Of a DNA stretch of 12,962 nucleotides, positions 6,731-12,962 are shown in pieces; within the stretch, counting starts at the first letter, position 1; the number at the start of each line of letters is the position of its first letter. Under the pieces are notes generated by a model. That model was not told the origin of the DNA. It ran no database searches and saw nothing but the letters and a program-made list of their open reading frames with translations. The stretch comes from a bacterium (GTDB lineage Bacteria; Acidobacteriota; Blastocatellia; Pyrinomonadales; Pyrinomonadaceae). The stretch lies in contig JAQSDP010000460.1 in the NCBI GenBank assembly GCA_029945985.1, forward strand, positions 1-12,962, read 5' to 3'. A program made the position numbers and the translations under genes.

Positions 6731-7278
6731 GGCCTCGCGAAGTCATTATTACTATCTTGTCTTTCTTTATCCTGTTGTGTTCCGGTGCAGCAGCGCAGAA
6801 CGCAACTATGTCCAAGGAATTGCCGAACTTTCACAAAGTCAACGATGTGCTGTACCGCGGGGGCCAACCTAAAGCTGAAGGGATAGCGGAGCTCAAGAGA
6901 CTTGGCATAGCAACTGTCATCAGCCTGCGGTCCAATGACCAACTCGCGCTCCAAGAACGCGCTCGTTTCGAATCAGCCGGAATACGGTTCCTAAGCCTGC
7001 CTCTCGACAATTGGAAACGTCCCAGGGTAGGGGAGATCGACGCGATACTCGCGCAAATCGAAACAGCCGCGAACCAACCAGTCTTCGTTCACTGCAAGCG
7101 AGGAGCAGATAGAACCGGGACAGTGATCGCAGTCTATCGAATGGTCCATGATGGCTGGGACGCCAAGCGGGCCGGCGACGAGGCGGAGGAGTTGGGTATC
7201 GGCTGGTGGCAATTCGGAATGCGTGATTTTATAAACGACTATTATCGCGATCAAATTCAGAAGAGGTCGATGAAATAG
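6727..7278 (+). CDS. Secreted dual-specificity / tyrosine phosphatase-like protein
   Basis: A 183-residue protein with a signal peptide (hydrophobic stretch VIITILSFFILLCSGAAA, cleavage near residue 23), so it should act in the periplasm or outside the cell. The cysteine phosphatase signature is complete: HCKRGADRTG (122-131), with nucleophile C123 and phosphate-binding R129. D94 in LPLDNW is the likely general acid. The region FHKVNDVLYRGGQP (about 35-48) is typical of compact DSP-like phosphatases. The substrate could be a phosphoprotein, inositol phosphate or another phosphoester; sequence does not decide. The ATG overlaps the hisS stop in ATGA, so translation is coupled to hisS, an odd pairing of a secreted phosphatase with a tRNA synthetase. 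The sulP gene starts 27 nt after its stop. Fold and catalytic motif are sure; biological role is unknown. Confidence 0.88.
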   Translation: MRPREVIITILSFFILLCSGAAAQNATMSKELPNFHKVNDVLYRGGQPKAEGIAELKRLGIATVISLRSNDQLALQERARFESAGIRFLSLPLDNWKRPRVGEIDAILAQIETAANQPVFVHCKRGADRTGTVIAVYRMVHDGWDAKRAGDEAEELGIGWWQFGMRDFINDYYRDQIQKRSMK

Positions 7279-7305
7279 GTCGGTTGATCCGCTAAGGCAT
7301 CGCCA

Positions 7306-8988
7306 ATGCATCAAAAACTTGAACCTAAACTTCTCTCCGTCCTGAAAGAAGGCTACACGCTCAAGCAGTTTCAGGGCGATCTGATGGGTGGCCTTACTGT
7401 CGGCGTCGTCGCTCTTCCACTCGCGATCGCTCTTGCCATAGCTTCGGGTGTAAAGCCTGAACAGGGTTTGTACACTGCTATTGTCGCCGGCTTCGTTATT
7501 GCTATCATCGGCGGCTCGCGAACCCAGATAAGCGGCCCGACCGGTGCGTTCGTCGTCATCGTTTACGGCATCGTGCAGAAATACGGTTATGACGGGCTTG
7601 TGGTCGCAACTCTGATCGCAGGTGTAATGCTCATAATAATGGGCCTCGCCCGCATGGGAGCCTTGCTCAAGTTCGTTCCCTATCCAGTCATCGTCGGGTT
7701 TACTTCGGGTATCGCATTGATCATTTTCTCCTCTCAAGTGAATGATTTCCTGGGCCTAGGGATCGGGAAAGTGCCGGCTGATTTTGTCGAAAAATGGATC
7801 GAATATGCCACTCACTTCGGTAACGTCGACCCGACCACACTCGGCGTCGGCGTCGCTTCCTTGGTGATCATCGTTCTCTGGCCACGTGTGACGCATCGAG
7901 TTCCGGGCCAACTGATCGCCATTCTAGCAGCGACGATTGCTGTGCAATATTTTCAGATCCCTGTAGACACGATTCAGTCCAGGTTCGGCGGGATGCCGAC
8001 CGGCCTGCCCTCGCCGCAACTGCCGACAGTTACGTGGTCGATATTTCAGGAGTTGTTCACGCCCGCGCTGACCATTGCGATCTTGGCGGCGCTGGAATCA
8101 CTGCTTTCTTCGGTGGTCGCCGACGGGATGACCGGAACCCGGCATCGGTCGAATATGGAATTGATCGGGCAAGGAGCGGGCAATCTCGCATCTGCGATCT
8201 TTGGCGGCATCCCCGCGACCGGAGCGATCGCGCGCACAGCGACAAACATCAAAAGCGGCGGTAAGACGCCATTCGCCGCGATCATTCATGCGGTTTTCCT
8301 GCTCCTCGTTTTACTGTTGATCGGCAAATGGGCAGCGATGATACCGATGGCCACCCTTGCCGCCGTGCTCATCGTCGTTGCCTACAACATGAGCGAGTGG
8401 CGTGAGTTCAAGCATCTTCTGACTAGTCCAAGAGGGGACGTCGCGGTTCTGCTGGTGACCTTTCTTCTCACTGTTTTCATCGAGCTCACGGTTGCTATCC
8501 AAGTTGGCATCCTTCTCGCCGCATTCCTCTTTCTGCAAAGGATGTCGAACGAATCCCGAGTCAATGTGATAACTCAAACGCTTGATGAAGACGAGGAATT
8601 CCTGTCGCGAGACATGTCAAAGATCGACATTCCTAAAGGCGTCGAAGTCTTTGAGGTTTACGGCTCGCTGTTCTTCGGGGCCGTCAGCCAGTTCAAGGAA
8701 TCGATTCGGGTCGTCGCAAATAAGCCGAAAGTAGTCATTTTGAGAATGCGCCAAGTGCCTTCCATCGACGCGAGTGGAATCCACATCCTGGAAGAGGTCG
8801 TGAAAGAATCACACGTTTCTGGAGGGATCGTCATCTTTTCGGCTGTGTCCGGGTCTGTATTCCAAGCGATGAAAGAAAGCGGATTCGTAGATTTAGTAGA
8901 CAACCGAAATTTCGTACCCGATATCTTCGCTGCTTTAGAGATCGCGCGCGGACACATTAAATCGATGTCAAAAGAAATATCAGATTAG
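7306..8988 (+). CDS. SulP family inorganic anion transporter with C-terminal STAS domain
   Basis: A 560-residue inner-membrane SLC26/SulP transporter. The membrane part (about 25-410) has the family hallmarks: LMGGLTVGVVALPLAIALAI at the first helices, ISGPTGAFVVIV (75-86), and the region ALESLLSSVVADGMTGTRHR to IPATGAIARTATN (262-314). The cytoplasmic STAS domain (about 440-550) contains PSIDASGIHILEE with D488 and S490 at the positions that are conserved, and sometimes phosphorylated, in anti-sigma-antagonist-like domains. Candidate substrates are bicarbonate, sulfate or dicarboxylates. A carbonic anhydrase gene in the same gene run makes bicarbonate attractive, but this is inference. The ATG has only a weak AAGG upstream; it is the first Met before the conserved core. 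It is the last gene before a strong terminator. Confidence 0.93.
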   Translation: MHQKLEPKLLSVLKEGYTLKQFQGDLMGGLTVGVVALPLAIALAIASGVKPEQGLYTAIVAGFVIAIIGGSRTQISGPTGAFVVIVYGIVQKYGYDGLVVATLIAGVMLIIMGLARMGALLKFVPYPVIVGFTSGIALIIFSSQVNDFLGLGIGKVPADFVEKWIEYATHFGNVDPTTLGVGVASLVIIVLWPRVTHRVPGQLIAILAATIAVQYFQIPVDTIQSRFGGMPTGLPSPQLPTVTWSIFQELFTPALTIAILAALESLLSSVVADGMTGTRHRSNMELIGQGAGNLASAIFGGIPATGAIARTATNIKSGGKTPFAAIIHAVFLLLVLLLIGKWAAMIPMATLAAVLIVVAYNMSEWREFKHLLTSPRGDVAVLLVTFLLTVFIELTVAIQVGILLAAFLFLQRMSNESRVNVITQTLDEDEEFLSRDMSKIDIPKGVEVFEVYGSLFFGAVSQFKESIRVVANKPKVVILRMRQVPSIDASGIHILEEVVKESHVSGGIVIFSAVSGSVFQAMKESGFVDLVDNRNFVPDIFAALEIARGHIKSMSKEISD

Positions 8989-9042
8989 GTCTGCCATTCT
9001 GGGAGAGTGTTGCCCATAAGCCATCCCGGGGATCGCGAAAGA

Positions 9043-9067
9043 AAAGGCGAGCTAGGTGCTCGCCTTT
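9043..9067. terminator. Bidirectional intrinsic terminator between sulP and the beta-barrel gene
   Basis: A perfect 10-bp inverted repeat AAAGGCGAGC / GCTCGCCTTT with a 5-nt loop (TAGGT). Read on the minus strand the stem is followed by TTTTCTTTC, on the plus strand by TTTCCGTC. It lies between convergent genes (sulP ends 8988, barrel gene ends 9089) and serves both. Confidence 0.85.
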
Positions 9068-9088
9068 CCGTCAATACTCCACTGAAGA

Positions 9089-9877
9089 CTAGAAGCGGTA
9101 GTTCATTCCGAAACGGAAATTGTGGCTCTTGACCCGGGCCGAGTGAGTAAAGACGTTTTCCGGGACCGAGTCGTTTCCGTCAACAGTTAGATTGTTGCTT
9201 GTTCCCGAAACTCGGCCGAAATCTGCATAGAGGTATTCGACTTTCGCTGACCATCCATCCGACATCTTCACCTCGACGCCGCCGCCTGCTGCGTAACCCG
9301 TGCGCGTCTTTTTGAACGAAGCCGTTCCGAGAGCGTCCGAATCGTTGTCGGTGAAGACAGCGTTATACTCGACGTTTGTCATAGCAAGACCGCCGGTAGC
9401 ATAAAGTAGTGCCGGTCCGGCCGTAACACCGACTCGCGGCCGAGCCGTGAACATCCAGTTGGTCTTTACCGATTGTGCGATCTGGAAACTCGACGTGCAG
9501 CAGGGATATTCGTCGCCCGACACGATCTCTTTATTGATACGGGCGACACCGAAGTCAGCCTCGGCTCCGATCACAAAGCGGCCGAACTGCTTGTTGTATC
9601 CGGCCTGTCCGCCGCCATTGAAGCCATTGGACTCAATGGTCTGAGCTCCAGCCGCATTGATCGCACCCGGACTCGTAGCGTCAAAGTAGCCGGTTGGGCT
9701 GAAGATCGTCGACGTATTGACACCAGTACGGCCGACTGTGATGCCGGCGTGACCGCCGACGTAAACGCCGGTCCAGTCGTCCGACGACGACGTTTGTGCT
9801 AGCGTCGCACCTGCCGCGATGGATACGACGACGAATGAAAGAATTGCGGACGTAAACTTTTTAGTATTATTCCTCAT
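9089..9877 (-). CDS. Outer-membrane beta-barrel protein (OmpA-like/Omp25-31 porin family)
   Basis: A 262-residue protein with a signal peptide (KKFTSAILSFVVVSIAAGA, cleavage after TLAQ near 28). The mature part starts DDWTGVYVGGHAGITVG, alternates hydrophobic and glycine-rich strands (FVIGAEADFG, ALLYATGGLAMTNVEY, TGYAAGGGVEVKMSDGWSAK, VEYLYADFG) and ends FRFGMNYRF, with the terminal phenylalanine used as BAM assembly signal. This is the eight-stranded beta-barrel pattern of Omp25/Omp31/RopB-like proteins (PF13505 type). No OmpA peptidoglycan-binding domain is present. The start is supported by GGAG 8 nt upstream of the ATG. Polar loops at about 55-85, 116-136 and 174-190 are probably surface exposed; one holds adjacent cysteines C126-C127. 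Role could be structural or a narrow porin. Confidence 0.87.
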   Translation of the reverse strand: MRNNTKKFTSAILSFVVVSIAAGATLAQTSSSDDWTGVYVGGHAGITVGRTGVNTSTIFSPTGYFDATSPGAINAAGAQTIESNGFNGGGQAGYNKQFGRFVIGAEADFGVARINKEIVSGDEYPCCTSSFQIAQSVKTNWMFTARPRVGVTAGPALLYATGGLAMTNVEYNAVFTDNDSDALGTASFKKTRTGYAAGGGVEVKMSDGWSAKVEYLYADFGRVSGTSNNLTVDGNDSVPENVFTHSARVKSHNFRFGMNYRF

Positions 9878-9975
9878 ATATGGAACTCCATTTCTTATGC
9901 TGTTGTCAGCTCCGTGATGTAATAAATTGGTAATTCAGGTCAGTGTTGCCCTGCTGTAAGTGGCGGACAAAAGTG

Positions 9976-9985
9976 ATGACGTCAT
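9976..9985. promoter_or_regulatory. Palindrome ATGACGTCAT in a divergent promoter region
   Basis: A perfect 10-bp palindrome about midway in the 208-bp gap between the divergent barrel and DUF1572 genes. The position suits an operator for a dimeric regulator controlling one or both genes. A 10-bp palindrome can occur by chance and I know of no bacterial regulator to assign here. Confidence 0.25.
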
Positions 9986-10025
9986 TCTACTACGTCTTTC
10001 ACGAATAAGCTTTCAATTCCTCAAT

Positions 10026-10054
10026 CTGACCTACCGCCGTCATAAGTAGATAAC
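10026..10054 (+). promoter_or_regulatory. Possible promoter of the DUF1572 gene
   Basis: CTGACC (10026-10031) and GATAAC (10049-10054) are each four-of-six matches to sigma70 boxes with the ideal 17-bp spacer. Transcription would begin near 10061, 25 nt before the ATG. Match quality is modest. Confidence 0.35.
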
Positions 10055-10085
10055 GCGAGGACCAACGCATTTTGGTATCAGGCGT

Positions 10086-10682
10086 ATGAAAAATTTCTAT
10101 CAGGATTATCTTGCGGATGCTCTTCAGTCGTTTCGCAATTATAAGAAGCTCGCGGATATGACTGTCAATCAAGTGAGCGATGAGGAATTCTTTGCTGTTA
10201 TTGACACGGAGTCGAATTCGATCGGGGTGATAGTTAAGCACCTCGCCGGAAACCTTCATTCGCGCTGGAAGGATTTTCTAACGGCCGACGGCGAGAAGCC
10301 GGAGCGGAATCGTGACAGCGAGTTTGAGATAATAGCAGACACACGCGAATCTTTGATGGAGTATTGGGAATCGGGATGGGAGACGCTATTCGACGCGATC
10401 GAGGCACTGACGGAAACGGATTTCTCAAAGACGATCACCATCCGCGGAGAGCCGCACACGGTTGTCGAGGCGATCAATCGACAACTGACCCATTACAGCT
10501 ACCATATTGGCCAGATCGTTTTTCTCGCGAAGCATCTTAAATCGGCGAACTGGAAAACTCTTAGTGTCCCTCGAAATCGGTCGGCTGAATATAACCAGCA
10601 CCTCACTGACCAGCAAGCGGCGGGTGTTGAGAAGTCGAACCGGATCGATACCGCGATGGAGTTTGCCGAAAAACAAAAATGA
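10086..10682 (+). CDS. DUF1572 protein, DinB-like four-helix bundle
   Basis: A 198-residue cytoplasmic protein of the DUF1572 family within the DinB/YfiT-like metal-binding superfamily. The recognisable blocks are ESNSIGVIVKHLAGNLHSRW (about 42-61), DGEKPERNRDSEF (68-80), RGEPHTVVEAINRQLTHYSYHIGQI (120-144) and WKTLSVPR (156-163). H52, H136 and H140 (HYSYH) form the predicted metal-binding histidine triad of DinB folds. Some superfamily members act as thiol-dependent transferases or hydrolases, but for DUF1572 no reaction is known to me. No signal peptide or membrane segment is present. The ATG at 10086 is the first Met before the conserved helix; no Shine-Dalgarno site precedes it. Despite the family name this is unrelated to DNA polymerase IV. 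The gene is monocistronic by context. Confidence 0.88.
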   Translation: MKNFYQDYLADALQSFRNYKKLADMTVNQVSDEEFFAVIDTESNSIGVIVKHLAGNLHSRWKDFLTADGEKPERNRDSEFEIIADTRESLMEYWESGWETLFDAIEALTETDFSKTITIRGEPHTVVEAINRQLTHYSYHIGQIVFLAKHLKSANWKTLSVPRNRSAEYNQHLTDQQAAGVEKSNRIDTAMEFAEKQK

Positions 10683-10683
10683 C

Positions 10684-10701
10684 GACCTCGTTGTCGAGGC
10701 C
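10684..10701 (-). terminator. Probable terminator of the Arg-rich small protein gene
   Basis: On the minus strand GGCCTCG-ACAA-CGAGGTC folds to a 7-bp stem including one G-U pair. After four bases it is followed by TTTTTGTTTTT (minus strand of 10669-10679, lying antisense to the last codons of the DUF1572 gene). It works only in the minus direction. Confidence 0.5.
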
Positions 10702-10725
10702 GCCCTGCCGAAATCTAACGAATGA

Positions 10726-11028
10726 CTAGTATCGACGATACCCGCCTAGTCGGACCCGGCTTATAACCTGCGTTCCGGTCCGCCCATTCGGCAGATAAGT
10801 GATCCTGTAAGTCTCTCGATATCGCCGACCGTAGCGCCAAACGATGCGCGTGCGCGTTACAATTCGAGCTCGCCCACGATTCCAGTTGCGACCTCTACGC
10901 TGTCCGTACACCTGAATATTACTTGCCGCTGCCGCCGGAGCCGCACCAATCGTCTTGGCGTCCCCCGATGTCGGAGCAATGATCCCAACTGTCAGAAACA
11001 TAAGGGAGAGAATTATTACCTTTTTCAT
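10726..11028 (-). CDS. Small secreted arginine-rich protein, unknown function
   Basis: A 100-residue product from ATG 11028, chosen over an ATG four codons upstream because GGAGG (minus strand of 11034-11038) sits 5 nt before it and the signal peptide then begins MKKVIILSLMFLTVG. Cleavage is likely near GDAK/A (about residue 25). The mature part has an alanine-rich stretch (GAAPAAAASN) and then about 58 residues with 18 arginines, no lysine and many Tyr/Trp (QRRGRNWNRGRARIVTRTR, YGRRYRETYRITYLPNGR). The alternating R-hydrophobic pattern suggests beta-strands rather than disorder. The extreme positive charge could bind nucleic acid, lipid phosphate or anionic polysaccharide outside the cytoplasm; none is demonstrated. 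I recognise no named family. The real-gene call rests on start signal, secretion signal and terminator. Confidence 0.75.
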   Translation of the reverse strand: MKKVIILSLMFLTVGIIAPTSGDAKTIGAAPAAAASNIQVYGQRRGRNWNRGRARIVTRTRIVWRYGRRYRETYRITYLPNGRTGTQVISRVRLGGYRRY

Positions 11029-11205
11029 GTAAGCCTCCATGGTCTTTTCCTTTTCTATGCCCCATTTCGTCTGCGCTTTTCATGGCATCGAATCCATTAA
11101 AAACAGGCTGACGAACGTGATTGTATGTAAACGTAGTGTTTTCATACCCCTTTGTTCGGAGAGCACTGCGTTGGTGGCAATCGTCGTGCCTGAACCAGCG
11201 CTTTG

Positions 11206-11214
11206 TGCGATAAT
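11206..11214 (+). promoter_or_regulatory. Probable extended -10 promoter of dxr
   Basis: TGCGATAAT is an extended -10 match (TG-n-GATAAT) without a good -35. Transcription would begin near 11221, leaving a leader of about 10 nt before the ATG at 11233 and no Shine-Dalgarno site. It also argues against using the in-frame TTG at 11203. Confidence 0.45.
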
Positions 11215-11232
11215 CCAAGATATCACTCCTAT

Positions 11233-12405
11233 ATGAAGGGAATATCCATCCTCGGTTCTACTGGCTCGATCGGCTGCAATACTCTTAAGGTGATCGAACA
11301 TCTGGGAGGCTTTCGTGTCGTTGCGATGGCGGCCGGGAGTAATGTAGAAAAGCTTGCTGAGCAGGTAGCCAAATTTGGGCCTGAACTGGTGTCGGTCGAC
11401 ACTGAGGAGAACGCCGAAAAACTAGCTCGCGAACTCAGTGCCGCAGGCACAAAACGACCAAAGATCCTGTTTGGGAGCGATGGCCTAATAGCCGTTTCGA
11501 CTCATTCTGATGCCGAGACCGTCGTTTCTGCCACAGTCGGGGCCGTCGGATTTGTCCCGACGTTGCGGGCGATCGAGGCAGGAAAGCGCATCGCCCTTGC
11601 GAATAAGGAAACGCTGGTGATGGCAGGTGAACTAATGACCGCCGCGGCCGCCAAAAGCGGTGCCGAGATACTGCCGGTCGATAGCGAGCACAACGCTATT
11701 CATCAATGCCTCCGCGGCGAGAAGATATTGGAAGTAACCCGGCTTATTTTGACGGCATCCGGAGGTCCTTTTCGTGAAAAGTCATCGGATGAAATAGCTG
11801 CCGCGACGAGAGAACAGGCACTCAATCACCCTAACTGGTCGATGGGCGACAAGATCACGATCGACTCGGCCACTTTGATGAACAAGGGGCTTGAGGTGAT
11901 CGAGGCCCGATGGCTGTTCGGGTTCGACGCCGATCAAATCTCGGTGATCGTGCATCCGCAGTCGGTCGTTCACTCAATGGTAGAGATGGTTGACGGTTCA
12001 GTGATTGCCCAGCTAGGGGTAACGGATATGAAGCACCCGATACAATACGCCCTGACCTATCCGGAACGGCAAGCCGGGTGTCTAAAGTCTCTCGACTTCG
12101 CGAAGATAAGCCAGCTTACGTTTGAGGAGCCCGATCTCGACCGCTTTCCCTGTCTCGGACTTGCGTACACTGCCCTCCGAACTGGAGGTTCGATGCCCGC
12201 GGTTCTTAATGCCGCGAATGAGGTCGCGGTGGAATCGTTTTTGAACGGAAAGATCGGCCTTGCTGACATAGCTGCGGTAAACAAGGGGGTTATGGACGAC
12301 CATACGACAACTCTTGCGGATTCGCTCGATGCCGTCCTAAATGCGGACGCATGGGCCCGCTCACGCGCTATAATGAAGATCGAACGGTCTGCCGCAGCGG
12401 TTTAG
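11233..12405 (+). CDS. dxr: 1-deoxy-D-xylulose 5-phosphate reductoisomerase
   Basis: A 390-residue cytoplasmic enzyme that converts DXP to 2-C-methyl-D-erythritol 4-phosphate with NADPH, the committed step of the non-mevalonate isoprenoid pathway. The start at 11233 gives MKGISILGSTGSIG, the normal family N-terminus with the NADPH-binding GSTGSIG at 8-14; an upstream TTG would add ten residues of no family likeness. Other hallmarks are ALANKETLVMAG (121-132), PVDSEHNAIHQCL (148-160, metal ligands D150 and E152), SGGPFR (176-181), and HPNWSMGDKITIDSATLMNKGLE (199-221, third ligand E221). The C-terminal helical domain is complete. It is followed by rseP, a frequent gene order. The usual upstream uppS-cdsA pair is not here. 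No anomalies in catalytic residues. Confidence 0.96.
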   Translation: MKGISILGSTGSIGCNTLKVIEHLGGFRVVAMAAGSNVEKLAEQVAKFGPELVSVDTEENAEKLARELSAAGTKRPKILFGSDGLIAVSTHSDAETVVSATVGAVGFVPTLRAIEAGKRIALANKETLVMAGELMTAAAAKSGAEILPVDSEHNAIHQCLRGEKILEVTRLILTASGGPFREKSSDEIAAATREQALNHPNWSMGDKITIDSATLMNKGLEVIEARWLFGFDADQISVIVHPQSVVHSMVEMVDGSVIAQLGVTDMKHPIQYALTYPERQAGCLKSLDFAKISQLTFEEPDLDRFPCLGLAYTALRTGGSMPAVLNAANEVAVESFLNGKIGLADIAAVNKGVMDDHTTTLADSLDAVLNADAWARSRAIMKIERSAAAV

Positions 12406-12448
12406 TTACAACTCTGATCGCAGGATCCGGTTCTAAATGTAACTAAAC
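12400..12448. repeat. 11-bp perfect inverted repeat in the dxr-rseP spacer
   Basis: GTTTAGTTACA (12400-12410) and TGTAACTAAAC (12438-12448) are exact reverse complements separated by 27 nt. The left arm contains the dxr stop codon. No T-run follows the right arm, so it is not a standard terminator. It may form a hairpin in the mRNA or be a two-site operator. Confidence 0.7.
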
Positions 12449-12471
12449 GCGGTTTATCGCGTATTTATTTG
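12447..12471 (+). promoter_or_regulatory. Small hairpin followed by a T-rich tract before rseP
   Basis: ACGCG (12447-12451), loop GTTTAT, CGCGT (12458-12462), then ATTTATTTG. The left arm shares two bases with the right arm of the upstream inverted repeat, so the two hairpins compete slightly. It resembles a weak intrinsic terminator or attenuator; alternatively TATTTA (12462-12467) is a -10 box for rseP. Confidence 0.35.
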
Positions 12472-12474
12472 CTT

Positions 12475-12962
12475 ATGCCCGATATTTTATTAGTCATTTT
12501 AGCCGTCATTTTCGTCCTTGGAGTCGCGATCAACATCCATGAGTTCGGACATTTTATTGTCGCGAAGCTTCTCGGAATGCGGGTCGAGGCGTATTCGTTT
12601 TTCGGCCTTGGACCGCGAGTTTGGGGATTCAAGGTGGGCCATACGGACTACCGCATCTCCGCCATCCCACTTGGCGCTTACGTAAAACTCTATGGAGATG
12701 AAGCGACTGCGGCACTCGAGGGTGGTGAGTCGGACGGCGAAAAAGTTCCGGATGGAGAGTTATATGAACTCAGACCTCGATGGCAGAAGTTCCTGGTAAT
12801 GGTCGGCGGACCGTTTATGAATATCGTGCTGGCGTTGGCGATCCCGTTCTTCGGGGCGTTGATGTACGGAGTCCCATCAATGCCAGCCCCCATCGTGGGA
12901 ATTACGGACAACGGCGGCTCGGCCCAGAGTGCCGGAATTCAGCCCGGCGATCGAATAATCGC
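12475..12962 (+). CDS. rseP: Site-2 intramembrane zinc metalloprotease RseP, N-terminal part (cut by the right edge)
   Basis: The first 162 residues of an M50-family protease that cuts membrane-bound regulators such as anti-sigma factors after a first periplasmic cut. The first membrane helix (ILLVILAVIFVLGVAINI) carries the zinc motif HEFGH (H22, E23, H26). Then come FFGLGPRVW (42-50), PLGAYVKLYGDE (65-76), an acidic loop of about 20 residues (77-97), RPRWQKFLVMVGGPFMNIVLA with the second membrane segment, and the start of a PDZ domain (SAGIQPGDRI, from about 138). The second catalytic motif (NxxPxxxLDG) lies beyond the window. The ATG has no Shine-Dalgarno site. Gene order dxr-rseP supports the name. 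Confidence 0.93.
   Translation, partial: MPDILLVILAVIFVLGVAINIHEFGHFIVAKLLGMRVEAYSFFGLGPRVWGFKVGHTDYRISAIPLGAYVKLYGDEATAALEGGESDGEKVPDGELYELRPRWQKFLVMVGGPFMNIVLALAIPFFGALMYGVPSMPAPIVGITDNGGSAQSAGIQPGDRII

Noticed and set aside
6991..7737. 248-residue minus-strand frame across the phosphatase and sulP genes
   Set aside because: Antisense to two well-supported genes; its Asp/His/Ser-rich composition is the usual shadow of membrane protein codons.
11080..11145. 21-residue minus-strand peptide (MKTLRLHTITFVSLFLM...) resembling a signal peptide
   Set aside because: It stops right after the hydrophobic stretch. The G-run ahead of the ATG is too close to act as a ribosome site. It could be a decayed gene start, but evidence is too thin.
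1..12962. tRNA or rRNA genes, CRISPR arrays, insertion sequences, att sites, replication origin
   Set aside because: I looked for the usual signatures (TTCGA loops with paired arms, regular direct repeats, transposase motifs, terminal inverted repeats, DnaA-box clusters) and saw none.

Overview
The window is an ordinary stretch of bacterial chromosome with moderate GC content. It carries 12 well-supported protein genes, two of them cut by the window edges, and no sign of phage, insertion sequence, CRISPR array or integrated element. The gene content points to Acidobacteriota, probably class Blastocatellia (Pyrinomonadaceae-like). The basis is a eukaryote-like histidyl-tRNA synthetase, an Ogg2-type glycosylase, a DUF1572 DinB-like protein, an Arg-rich secreted small protein and a dxr-rseP pair. 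The taxonomic call is an inference from gene flavour, not a search.

Layout. (1) 1-960, minus strand: an Ogg2-type 8-oxoguanine glycosylase followed 31 bp later by a secreted TPR protein that runs off the left edge. (2) 961-1549: a 590-bp stretch with no convincing gene, holding a possible repeat remnant, a possible structured RNA segment and a strong promoter at its right end. (3) 1550-2950, plus: a PBP4-type D-Ala-D-Ala carboxypeptidase with its own intrinsic terminator. (4) 3065-8988, plus: a five-gene run, murJ, gamma-carbonic anhydrase, hisS, secreted dual-specificity phosphatase, SulP anion transporter. It has two ATGA overlaps and closes with a bidirectional terminator. (5) 9089-9877, minus: an outer-membrane beta-barrel protein, divergent from (6) a DUF1572 gene at 10086-10682, plus. 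(7) 10726-11028, minus: a tiny secreted Arg-rich protein. (8) 11233 to the right edge, plus: dxr and the start of rseP, separated by a 69-bp spacer with an 11-bp perfect inverted repeat.

Several genes act at the cell envelope: PBP4 trims peptidoglycan, MurJ flips lipid II, Dxr feeds the isoprenoid supply that includes undecaprenyl phosphate, RseP is the intramembrane protease of envelope stress signalling, and a porin-like barrel sits in the outer membrane. Carbonic anhydrase and SulP share one strand and could together handle bicarbonate. I found no strong case for a new multi-gene system. The most checkable oddities are the Ogg2 enzyme in a bacterium, the coupled hisS-phosphatase pair, the Arg-rich secreted protein, the Shine-Dalgarno-less starts close behind -10-like boxes, and the dxr-rseP spacer.
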